Assembly (NCBI GenBank): GCA_964246975.1
Contig: CAXTSL010000009.1
Location: 1 to 48,776, forward strand
DNA length: 48,776 nucleotides
Direction: 5' to 3'
From: Glacieibacterium sp964246975
Lineage (GTDB): Bacteria > Pseudomonadota > Alphaproteobacteria > Sphingomonadales > Sphingomonadaceae
Both the position numbers and the translations under genes were made by a program. The first letter of the stretch is position 1. The number at the start of each line of letters is the position of its first letter. Below the pieces are notes generated by a model. It did not search any database. It was not told the origin of the DNA and saw only the letters and a list, made by a program, of their open reading frames with translations. Below are positions 18,660-25,974 of the stretch, one piece after another.

Positions 18660-19351
18660 TCAGCCGTCGCGACATCGTGTTCGGTGGCGGATTGCTCGCT
18701 GCGGCGGGTGCCGCCGCAGCGCTGACGCCGCGCCGCCGCGTTATCTTGCTCGCGCCGGGACGCGAGCTGGAGACGATCGTGCCGCGCCGGATCGGCAGTT
18801 GGCACGCGGTCCCGTCCGACCTGTTCGTCCTGCCCAAGACCAAGAACAGCCTGTCGGACAAGCTGTACAACCAGACCATCACGCGCCTGTATCAGTCGCC
18901 CGATGCGTTGCCGGTCATGCTCGTCATGGCCTACGGCCAGACGCAGAACGACGCGCTGCAGCTGCATCGACCCGAGACCTGCTATGCCGCCGTCGGTTTC
19001 CAGATTTCGACATCGGCGATTTCCAGCGTCGCGCTGCCCGGGGGCGCACTGCCGGTGCGTGAACTCACCGCGACGGCGGAGGGGCGCGTCGAGCCCATCG
19101 TTTACTGGACGCGGATCGGCGACAGCCTGCCGACGACCGGGCAGGAGCAGCGCTGGATGAAGCTCGATCAGCAGCTGGCGGGGATCGTCCCCGACGGCAT
19201 CCTCGTCCGCATGTCGACGGTCGGCGAGCCGACGCCCGCGACCTTCGCCGCGCTGCGCGCTTTTGGCGCGGCGATGGTGGCAGCGATTGCGCCCGCCGAC
19301 CGCGCCGTCCTCATCGGACCGACGCTCAGCGCCGCGACACGGCGCGGCTGA
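18656..19351 (+). CDS. epsI: EpsI-family exosortase-associated protein
   Basis: A 231-residue protein of the EpsI family, which is encoded next to or fused with exosortases and is needed for polysaccharide production. The start is a GTG at 18656 overlapping the exosortase stop (GTGA). The N-terminus ISRRDIVFGGGLLAAAGAAA resembles a twin-arginine signal or signal anchor. The family motif HRPETCY is at residues 104-110, with YGQTQNDALQ just before it and a WTRIGD region later. The biochemical role is not established; the conserved His and Cys suggest a catalytic or cofactor function. Confidence 0.9.
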   Translation: MISRRDIVFGGGLLAAAGAAAALTPRRRVILLAPGRELETIVPRRIGSWHAVPSDLFVLPKTKNSLSDKLYNQTITRLYQSPDALPVMLVMAYGQTQNDALQLHRPETCYAAVGFQISTSAISSVALPGGALPVRELTATAEGRVEPIVYWTRIGDSLPTTGQEQRWMKLDQQLAGIVPDGILVRMSTVGEPTPATFAALRAFGAAMVAAIAPADRAVLIGPTLSAATRRG

Positions 19352-19362
19352 TGCGTCCCGAA

Positions 19363-19410
19363 CGCGCGTCAGCGCGTGCCGATACCGCTAAGCGCGCGTC
19401 AGCGCGTGCC
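19363..19410. repeat. Short direct repeat at the end of the XrtV accessory gene
   Basis: CGCGCGTCAGCGCGTGCC occurs at 19363-19380 and again at 19393-19410, 30 bases apart. The second copy contains the last codons and stop of the minus-strand accessory gene, so the first copy looks like a duplicated gene end. Confidence 0.7.
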
Positions 19411-19665
19411 AACACCCTCGAATGGCTTGAGCACGACGAAGATGAACGCCAGCGTCGCGACGCCGAGCGCCACCGCGCCCAGATGATAGTTCGTGTCGCT
19501 CAGACGGACACCCTCGTTGCCGAGGTAGTTGGTCACCGCACAGCCGACCGCAGCAACGAGATACTGCCACAGCTTGTCGCGCGCCTCGCCCTGCGAGCGC
19601 TGCAGGAAGAGCACGACAAGCCCGGCGAACACCACCATCGTCGCCCAGTCGTACACCGTCTGCAT
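19399..19665 (-). CDS. XrtV sorting-system accessory protein (small membrane protein)
   Basis: An 88-residue protein with three hydrophobic segments: WATMVVFAGLVVLFLQ, LWQYLVAAVGCAVTNYLG and LGAVALGVATLAFIFVVL. The soluble turn between the first two contains RSQGEARDK. The sequence MQTVYDWATMVVFAGLVVLF fits my memory of the small family found beside XrtV exosortases in sphingomonads, and its location between epsI and the priming transferase agrees. It converges on epsI from the opposite strand, so it is not part of the export operon and may be regulated separately. The function is unknown; it may stabilise or guide the exosortase. Confidence 0.75.
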   Translation of the reverse strand: MQTVYDWATMVVFAGLVVLFLQRSQGEARDKLWQYLVAAVGCAVTNYLGNEGVRLSDTNYHLGAVALGVATLAFIFVVLKPFEGVGTR

Positions 19666-19814
19666 TCGCGATTTCTCCGTTGCCCCAAGCCGCGGTCCTC
19701 CTATACCAGCTTGCGCGCGCAGGGCTACTGTCGTCGCGCGACCAGTCGGGGGACGGGTTCGGTGAGCGTAGTGGTGGCGGGCGCGCGCGGTGTGGGACTC
19801 CGTCAGGCCTCGCG

Positions 19815-21290
19815 ATGAACGATATGAGTCCCAAGCCCCCCGAGGCGGCCAGCGTGCCTGCCGAGACAAGTCGCGGTCGTACCGGCCTGCCGCTCGATGT
19901 CGTCGTGTGGACCGTGCGTGCGATCGAGTTCGGCGTCGTGCTGACCACCGGGCTCGTCACGAGCAATTATTTCGAACCGACCTTCGGGAGCGGCGACATC
20001 GCGACGTATCACCGCATCGTCGCGCTCGCCTCGGTGACGTTCGCGGTGCTCGCGGAGACCATCGGCTGCTACGACATCGACGCGCAATTCTCGCTCCGCC
20101 AAGCGTGGCAGCGCGTCGCGACGGCGTGGGTCGCGACCTTGTTGTTCATGCTGACGCTCGGCTTCCTGCTCAAGGTCTCCGACGACGTGTCGCGGGCGTG
20201 GACGCTCGGCTGGTTCGTCGGTGGCGGGCTGATGCTGCTGGCGTCGCGCGTCGCGATGACGATCTGGGTGCGCCGCCTCAAGCGCCAGGGCACTTTCGAT
20301 CAGCGCGTGGTTATCTTCGGGGCGGGGCCGCAGGGCGTGCGCCTCGCCAATTACATCCAGACCCACGACAAGCTGACCATCGCGCTGCTCGGCTTCTTCG
20401 ACGACCGGCGTGACGGGCGCGTCGCCAAGTCGACCGCCGGCCTGCCCGTCCTCGGCAACCTCGAGGCGCTGGTCGCGACGATCCGCGACGGGCGCGTCGA
20501 CCAGGTCATCGTCGCGCTGCCGTGGTCGGCGGAGTTGCGGCTGCAGGAGGTCGTCTCGACGCTGGCGTTGACCCCGGTACGCATCCGCCTGGCACCCGAT
20601 CTCGCCAGCTTCGTGTTCGCCTCGCGGCCCGTCGTCCTGCTCGGCGAGATGCCGGTTATGACGCTGTTCGAGCGGCCCATCTCGGGCATCGACGCGTGGG
20701 CGAAGATCGTCGAGGACCGCGTCCTGGGGGCGCTGGCGCTGCTGATCGTGACGCCGCTGCTCGTGCTGATCGCGATCGCCATCCGCATCGACAGCAAGGG
20801 GCCGATCCTGTTCCGCCAACCGCGCGAAGGGTTCAACAACCGGCCGTTCTTCGTCTATAAGTTTCGCTCGATGTACCACGACCGGTCCGAGGTCGAGAAC
20901 ATCCGCCAGGCCAGCCGCGGCGACCCGCGCGTTACCCGCGTCGGACGGGTCATCCGGGCCTTGAGCTTCGACGAATTGCCGCAGTTGATCAACGTTCTGC
21001 AGGGCAACATGTCGCTGGTCGGGCCGCGCCCGCATGCCGCCTCGACGCGCGCCGGGGGCAAGCTGTTTTCCGATGTCGTGTCGTCCTATGCGGCACGCCA
21101 CAAGGTCAAGCCGGGCATTACCGGCTGGGCGCAGGTCTGTGGCTGGCGCGGCGAAACCGACACCGAGGACAAGCTCGTCAAGCGCTTCGAGCATGACCTC
21201 TACTATATCGAGAACTGGTCGATCTGGTTCGATCTCTACATCATGCTGCGCACGATCGTCGCGCTGGTGACGCCCCGGAACGCCTTTTGA
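19815..21290 (+). CDS. Undecaprenyl-phosphate sugar phosphotransferase (priming transferase)
   Basis: A 491-residue membrane enzyme that starts the repeat unit by moving a sugar phosphate onto undecaprenyl phosphate. The first half has about four membrane helices and a Rossmann-like CoA-binding region (VVIFGAGPQGVRLANYI). The second half is the bacterial sugar transferase domain with its own hydrophobic hairpin (ALALLIVTPLLVLIAIAIRI). Its hallmarks are PILFRQPREGFNNRPF, VYKFRSMY, SFDELPQLINVLQGNMSLVGPRPHA and KPGITGWAQV. This layout is that of WcaJ-type glucose-1-phosphate transferases. The next gene starts on its last base (TGATG). Confidence 0.94.
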   Translation: MNDMSPKPPEAASVPAETSRGRTGLPLDVVVWTVRAIEFGVVLTTGLVTSNYFEPTFGSGDIATYHRIVALASVTFAVLAETIGCYDIDAQFSLRQAWQRVATAWVATLLFMLTLGFLLKVSDDVSRAWTLGWFVGGGLMLLASRVAMTIWVRRLKRQGTFDQRVVIFGAGPQGVRLANYIQTHDKLTIALLGFFDDRRDGRVAKSTAGLPVLGNLEALVATIRDGRVDQVIVALPWSAELRLQEVVSTLALTPVRIRLAPDLASFVFASRPVVLLGEMPVMTLFERPISGIDAWAKIVEDRVLGALALLIVTPLLVLIAIAIRIDSKGPILFRQPREGFNNRPFFVYKFRSMYHDRSEVENIRQASRGDPRVTRVGRVIRALSFDELPQLINVLQGNMSLVGPRPHAASTRAGGKLFSDVVSSYAARHKVKPGITGWAQVCGWRGETDTEDKLVKRFEHDLYYIENWSIWFDLYIMLRTIVALVTPRNAF

Positions 21291-22369
21291 TGCGCTGGCC
21301 GGGACGGACGCTCGGCGGCGACGATCTGCGTCACGACGGTAACATCTTCACCGCGCTGCGCTGGCTGCTCGCGTCGTCGGTGATGGTGTCGCACGCCTGG
21401 GACCTGACGCAGTACCGGACCGGCCTCGACCCGACCGTCGCGGTACTGACGGTGCCGGTCAGTTGGCTCGCGGTCAGCCTGTTCTTCTCGCTCAGCGGCT
21501 TTCTGGTCACCGGGAGCCTCGTCAAGCGCGGCGTGCGCGACTTCGTGCTGGCGCGCGCCCTGCGGCTGTTGCCCGGCCTCTGGGTCATGCTGATCGTCGT
21601 CGTCGTCGGTCTCTGGGCGATCTTCGGGACCACCAGCCTGGGGGCCTATCTTTCCGACCCGCTGACCATCCGCTATCTATTGCGTAACGCCCTGACGCTG
21701 CCGGGCGAATACCAGCTGCCGGGGATGTTCCGCGACGTCCCCGTGCCCGGCGTCAACGGCTCGCTGTGGACGATCCCGCAGGAGGTGCGCTGCTATATCG
21801 CGCTCGGCGTGCTCGGCGCGGTCGCGGTCCTGCGCGCGCGGCGTTTGCTGACGCTGGCTTTCGCCGTTGCGACCGTCGTGCATCTAGCGGTTCCGATCGA
21901 GGCCATTCCCGCGCTCGCCGAACCGCGCCGCCTGGCCTTGTCGTTTTTTCTCGGTGTCGTCGCCTACCAGTGGCGCGACCGCCTGCGGCTGTCGTGGCCG
22001 CTCGCGTTGGCGGGCACCGCTGCGGCGCTGGCGGTGGCGCAGGCCGTGCCAGCCAGCCTGCCCGCGATGGTCGCGATGCAGCTCGGGTTCGCGTATCTGA
22101 CTCTCGTTGTCGCCTTCGCCGTGCCGCCGGCGCTCAAGCGTGCGAGCGCGCGCCTGCCCGACTATAGCTACGGCATCTACATCTACGCGTTCCCGTTGCA
22201 GCAGCTGGCGATTGCGCTCGGCTGGGCGACGACGCCGCTCGCCAACCTCGCGGTCGGCCTCGCGCTGACCCTGCCGATGGCGGCGCTGTCGTGGCATCTC
22301 ATCGAAAGCCCGGCGCTGGCGCTCAAGCCGCGGTTGACGCGTCGGGCAACTGTCGCGGTGTCGGTGTAG
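21290..22369 (+). CDS. Acyltransferase 3 family membrane protein
   Basis: A 359-residue polytopic protein of the acyltransferase 3 (OafA/NodX-like) family, which adds acetyl or succinyl groups to sugars of surface polysaccharides. FTALRWLLASSVMVSHAW carries the family histidine; LFFSLSGFLVTGSL and ARALRLLPGLWVML are characteristic; WTIPQEVRCY is the usual conserved region after the fourth segment. About ten membrane segments are present, and the C-terminus is WHLIESPALALKPR. The start overlaps the priming transferase stop. It probably decorates the exopolysaccharide made by the neighbouring genes. Confidence 0.9.
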   Translation: MRWPGRTLGGDDLRHDGNIFTALRWLLASSVMVSHAWDLTQYRTGLDPTVAVLTVPVSWLAVSLFFSLSGFLVTGSLVKRGVRDFVLARALRLLPGLWVMLIVVVVGLWAIFGTTSLGAYLSDPLTIRYLLRNALTLPGEYQLPGMFRDVPVPGVNGSLWTIPQEVRCYIALGVLGAVAVLRARRLLTLAFAVATVVHLAVPIEAIPALAEPRRLALSFFLGVVAYQWRDRLRLSWPLALAGTAAALAVAQAVPASLPAMVAMQLGFAYLTLVVAFAVPPALKRASARLPDYSYGIYIYAFPLQQLAIALGWATTPLANLAVGLALTLPMAALSWHLIESPALALKPRLTRRATVAVSV

Positions 22370-22429
22370 TTTACACCTGAACCCCGTTTACGTTCTGTTA
22401 ACGGAGCAAAAACAGCGCATTACACCTCG
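22370..22429 (+). promoter_or_regulatory. Candidate PEP-CTERM box (PrsR-type activator site)
   Basis: TTTACACCTGAACCCCGTTT at 22370-22389 matches, without gaps, 16 of 20 positions of the segment at 33604-33623 upstream of the other small PEPxxWA gene. A second copy of the core, TTACACCTCG, lies at 22420-22429. The pair sits 19-69 bases upstream of the sigma-54 core, where enhancer-binding activators act. PrsR, encoded at 42826-44196, is the obvious candidate to bind here, by inference. Confidence 0.55.
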
Positions 22430-22438
22430 TGGGACAGA

Positions 22439-22454
22439 TGGCACGGATATTGCA
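22439..22454 (+). promoter_or_regulatory. Sigma-54 (-24/-12) promoter
   Basis: TGGCACGGATATTGCA matches the sigma-54 consensus TGGCACG-N4-TTGCW at every defined position. Transcription would start near 22465, leaving a leader of about 60 bases before the PEPxxWA gene at 22527. Confidence 0.85.
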
Positions 22455-22526
22455 AAGCAGCAGGCAGAGCCTCCGGTGGGGGAGGGTGACGCCCGGCTGG
22501 TTAGCCGCAGAGTATTGGAGACGACG

Positions 22527-23324
22527 ATGATCAAGAAGTATGGCACCGCGACGCTCGCCGCCGCTGCGCTGTTCACCGCCGCCAGCCCCGCCAACGCGGT
22601 CATCACGACGTTCGCGTCGTTCTCGCCGATCGGCCAGAGCACCAATGTCTATTGGGAAAACAGCAACAACGTGAACCAGCAGGGGACCAGCGCGACCTTC
22701 GTGTCGACGGCGACCGCGAACACGACGGCATTCGCGCCGCGTCTCGTGTCGTTCTCGTTCCTGCTGCCGCTGCTTTCGACCTTCACGACGGGCGTCACAG
22801 CCGAGTTCCGGCTCAATTCGGGCGTTACCAACACGCCCGCGCAAGTTGGCTTCGGCCAGATCGGTCAGGTCGGCATCGGCGGATCGTTCTCGTTCAGGAC
22901 GATCGCGCCGCTCGTCGTCGGCACCAACACTTTCGCGGCGGGTTCGAACCTGCTGACCGGAACCTTCGGCGGCACTTCGCTGACGGGTGCGCGCGGCAGC
23001 ACCTCGGCCTCGTTCAACGGCAGCACGGCGGTCGGCGATACGCTGACCTACACGTCGGACTTCCTCAGCTTCGCGAACGTCAACGACAGCGATTTCGCGA
23101 TCAGCCTGTCGGCAGTGACGGGCGTGCTCAACGCCGTGCCCACCAATACGACGCCGACTGCTGCGCTGCGCACCTTCCGCGCCGTTGCCAGCGGCACCTT
23201 CTCGACCGACCCGGCGCCGATCGTCACCTCGGTTCCCGAGCCGGCGGTGTGGGGCCTGATGATCGTCGGCTTCGCGATGGTCGGCCTGCAGACGCGCCGC
23301 CGCGTGCGCTCGGTCGCCGCCTGA
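22527..23324 (+). CDS. PEPxxWA-CTERM sorted surface protein
   Basis: A 265-residue exosortase substrate. Residues 1-24 form a Sec signal peptide (MIKKYGTATLAAAALFTAASPANA). The mature region is Ser/Thr/Asn/Phe-rich beta-type sequence without a known enzymatic motif. The C-terminal sorting signal has the three expected parts: VPEPAVWGLMIVGFAMVG, where PEPAVW is the recognition motif and the rest is the membrane helix, and a basic tail RRRVRSVAA. Expression should depend on sigma-54 (site at 22439), and a strong terminator follows at 23359. The function is unknown; such proteins are thought to become attached to the cell surface or released into the polysaccharide matrix. Confidence 0.92.
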   Translation: MIKKYGTATLAAAALFTAASPANAVITTFASFSPIGQSTNVYWENSNNVNQQGTSATFVSTATANTTAFAPRLVSFSFLLPLLSTFTTGVTAEFRLNSGVTNTPAQVGFGQIGQVGIGGSFSFRTIAPLVVGTNTFAAGSNLLTGTFGGTSLTGARGSTSASFNGSTAVGDTLTYTSDFLSFANVNDSDFAISLSAVTGVLNAVPTNTTPTAALRTFRAVASGTFSTDPAPIVTSVPEPAVWGLMIVGFAMVGLQTRRRVRSVAA

Positions 23325-23358
23325 TATAGCCCCGACCTCCGGGTCGGGTGGGCACCAG

Positions 23359-23387
23359 AAAAAGCGCGCTCCGGGCGCGCTTTTTTT
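23359..23387 (+). terminator. Rho-independent terminator
   Basis: An A-run, the GC stem GCGCGC/GCGCGC with loop TCCGG, and seven T form a classical terminator 35 bases after the PEPxxWA gene. The A-run on the other side would let it work on both strands. Confidence 0.85.
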
Positions 23388-23457
23388 GTGCCCGCGCTTG
23401 CACTTCGCGCCGCGATGCCGGAGCGTGGCGACCTCAGACATCCGGGGGTCAACATCC

Positions 23458-25713
23458 ATGCCATTCGTCCGTCGCGCACTTCTCGGCGCATCGAGCCTGA
23501 TCGCCGTCGTCGCGCCCGCCACTGCACCTGCCGCGCCGCCCGCCACCCAGGCCGCGCGCGAAGCCGCCTTCGACGCCAGCGTCAGCGCCGCCGACCAGAC
23601 CCAGTGGCTCAAGGACATGTCGTCCGCCCCCAACCACGTCAGTTCGCCGCACGACAAGGCCAATGCCGAGGCAACGCTGGCAAAGTTCAGATCATGGGGC
23701 TGGGACGCCAAGATCGAGCAGTTCGACGTTCTCTACCCGCTGCCGATCAGCACGACGGTCGAGCTCGTCACGCCGCAGCGCGTCGTGCTGGGCGGGCAGG
23801 AGCCGCCCGTCGCGGGCGACGCGACCTCGGCCGACCTCAGCAAGGCGCTGCCGCCCTATGTCGCTTTCCAGGGCGACGGCGACGTCACCGCCGACGTGGT
23901 CTACGTCAATTACGGCCTGCCGACCGATTATCTCGCGCTCGACCGGCGCGGCATCTCGGTCAAGGGCAAGATCGCCCTCACGCGCTACGGCGGCGGCTGG
24001 CGCGGCCTCAAGCCCAAGCTCGCGCAGGAGCATGGCGCGGTCGGGTGCATCATCTACTCCGACCCCGCCGACGACGGCTATAACCAAGGCGATCCCTACC
24101 CCAAGGGCGGCGCGCGTCCGCCGCAATCGGTGCAGCGTGGTTCGGTCGCCGACATGCCGACCTTTCCCGGCGACCCGCTGACACCCGGCATTGGCGCGGT
24201 GCCAGGGGCGAAGCGCCTCGCGCGCGCCGACGCACCGACGATCCTCAAAATCCCCGTGCTGCCGATGTCGTACGCCGACGCGACGCAGATCCTGTCGGCG
24301 CTGGGCGGTCCGTTGTCGCCCGACACGTGGCACGGCAACCTCCCGCTCGCGTACCACATCGGCGGCGACGGCAAGACGATGGTGCATTTGGCGGTCAAGT
24401 CGGACTGGCAGCTCCGCCCGCTCTACGATGTTATCGCGACGCTCAAAGGCAGCCGGTTCCCCGACGAGTGGGTGGTGCGCGGCAACCACCACGACGGCTG
24501 GGTGTTCGGTGCCGCCGATCCGCTGTCGGGCAACGTCGCGATGCTGGCCGAGGCCAAGGCGCTCGGCGCTTTGGCAAAGTCGGGCTGGCGGCCGGCGCGG
24601 ACGATCGTCTACACGAGCTGGGACGGCGAGGAGCCGATGTTGCTCGGCTCGACCGAATGGGCCGAGACGCACGCCGCCGCACTCAAGGCCAAGGCGGTGA
24701 TCTACATCAACACCGACGGCAACGGCCGCGGCTTCCTGAGCGCGCAGGGCAGCCACAGCTGGCAGCACCTCGTCAACGCCGTCGCCGCCGACGTCCCCGA
24801 CCCGCAAACCGGCGTCAGCGTCGCCAAACGCCTGCGCGGCAGCATCATGGCGAACGCCTACGACCGGCAAGGCCGCACCGACGATACGGCGCTCGCCGCG
24901 GCGGAGAAGGGCGACGACGTGCCAATCGGCCCGCTCGGCTCGGGGTCGGATTATTCGTCGTTCCTCCAGCATCTCGGCATCGCCTCGCTCAACATCGGCT
25001 ATGGCGGCGAGGACGAGAGCGGCGGCGTCTACCACTCGGCCTATGACAGCTTCGACCATTTCACCAAGTTCGACGACCCCGGCCTCGCGTACGGCGTGAC
25101 GCTGTCGAAGACCGTCGGGCGGCTGGTGCTGCGCATCGCCGACGCCGACACCCCGCCGGTGCGCTTCGGCGACTTCGCCGACACCGTCGCGCGCTACCTG
25201 AGCGAGGTGAAGAAGCTCGCCGAGGACCGACGCGCGCAGGACGCCAAGCGCGCCAAACTCATCGACGCCAAGGCCTTCGGGCTCGCCAGCGACCCGCACA
25301 ACCCCGTCGGAGCCCCCGCCACCGACGCCGCGACGCCGTTCTTCGAGCTGGCGAAGCTCGAAGGGGCTGTGGCTCGGCTCAGCGCGTCCGCAAGGGCCTA
25401 CGACGCCGCCTATGCCGCCAAGGGCGCAACCCTCGCGCCCGCCGCGCGCACGCGCCTCAACGCCGCGCTGCGCGACATCGACCAGCTCCTCCTCGACCCG
25501 CGCGGCCTGCCGGGGCGGTCGTGGTACCAGAACCTCGTCTATGCGCCCGGTCGCTTCACCGGCTACGGTGCCAAGACCCTGCCGGGGGTGCGCGAAGCCA
25601 TCGAGGAACGCCGCTTCGCCGACGCCGACGCCTATGCGGGCTACACGGCGAGCGCGCTCGACCGGTACAGCGCGCGGCTGGAGGCGGCGACGGGAATCGT
25701 CAACGGGGGTTAG
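23458..25713 (+). CDS. Secreted M28 metallopeptidase, glutamate carboxypeptidase II-like
   Basis: A 751-residue exported zinc peptidase. A signal peptide covers residues 1-26 (ending TAPAAPPA). A protease-associated insert (GKIALTRYGGGWRGLKPKLA, AVGCIIYSDPADDGY) is followed by the catalytic domain. GNHHDGWVFGAADPLSG gives the first zinc His and the bridging Asp, WDGEEPMLLGSTEW the catalytic Glu pair, INTDGNG the next Asp and YHSAYDSFDHF the last His; all ligands are present. SGSDYSSFLQHLGI is typical of the PSMA/GCPII group. The C-terminal part is the helical dimerisation domain. It probably trims C-terminal acidic residues from peptides in the periplasm. The start is the ATG at 23458. Confidence 0.92.
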   Translation: MPFVRRALLGASSLIAVVAPATAPAAPPATQAAREAAFDASVSAADQTQWLKDMSSAPNHVSSPHDKANAEATLAKFRSWGWDAKIEQFDVLYPLPISTTVELVTPQRVVLGGQEPPVAGDATSADLSKALPPYVAFQGDGDVTADVVYVNYGLPTDYLALDRRGISVKGKIALTRYGGGWRGLKPKLAQEHGAVGCIIYSDPADDGYNQGDPYPKGGARPPQSVQRGSVADMPTFPGDPLTPGIGAVPGAKRLARADAPTILKIPVLPMSYADATQILSALGGPLSPDTWHGNLPLAYHIGGDGKTMVHLAVKSDWQLRPLYDVIATLKGSRFPDEWVVRGNHHDGWVFGAADPLSGNVAMLAEAKALGALAKSGWRPARTIVYTSWDGEEPMLLGSTEWAETHAAALKAKAVIYINTDGNGRGFLSAQGSHSWQHLVNAVAADVPDPQTGVSVAKRLRGSIMANAYDRQGRTDDTALAAAEKGDDVPIGPLGSGSDYSSFLQHLGIASLNIGYGGEDESGGVYHSAYDSFDHFTKFDDPGLAYGVTLSKTVGRLVLRIADADTPPVRFGDFADTVARYLSEVKKLAEDRRAQDAKRAKLIDAKAFGLASDPHNPVGAPATDAATPFFELAKLEGAVARLSASARAYDAAYAAKGATLAPAARTRLNAALRDIDQLLLDPRGLPGRSWYQNLVYAPGRFTGYGAKTLPGVREAIEERRFADADAYAGYTASALDRYSARLEAATGIVNGG

Positions 25714-25742
25714 GGCGGCCTGGGAGGGGCGCCCCAACCCAC

Positions 25743-25816
25743 CCGTCATCCCGGCGAAAGCCGGGACCCGTCACCCGAGTTCAGGAGATGGGTCCCGGCG
25801 TTCGCCGGGATGACGC
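25743..25816. repeat. Palindromic repeat, CCGGCGAAAGCCGG type
   Basis: The arms CGTCATCCCGGCGAAAGCCG and CGGCGTTCGCCGGGATGACG are inverted around a short centre; each arm is itself a small hairpin. A related, diverged copy is at 35614-35706. It lies between the M28 gene and the tRNA and could act as a terminator for both. Confidence 0.85.
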
Positions 25817-25858
25817 ACGATTTTAATTGAGGGCCATCCGCATTAGGCGGCGGAGCGC

Positions 25859-25933
25859 TGGTGACCCCTACGAGAATCGAACTCGTGCTTCAGCCGTGAG
25901 AGGGCCGCGTCCTAACCGCTAGACGAAGGGGCC
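25859..25933 (-). tRNA. tRNA-Glu (CTC)
   Basis: On the minus strand the sequence folds as a complete tRNA: acceptor GGCCCCT pairs with AGGGGTC, the anticodon stem is CGGCC/GGCTG with loop CTCTCAC (anticodon CTC, reading GAG), the T-arm contains GTTCGATTC, and the CCA end is encoded (25859-25861). It closely resembles bacterial tRNA-Glu. No other tRNA is adjacent. Confidence 0.95.
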
Positions 25934-25974
25934 GTTGAGCGGAGATGGGCGGTTACGCGGGGCGGGGGGATTCG

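Noticed and set aside
23692..25749. 685-codon open frame antisense to the M28 peptidase, and a 515-codon frame antisense to the outer-membrane barrel gene (12918-14465)
   Set aside because: Both are full of Arg/Asp/Val/Gln strings expected from the antisense frame of GC-rich genes, have no signal peptide or domain, and lie over genes with clear catalytic or barrel motifs.
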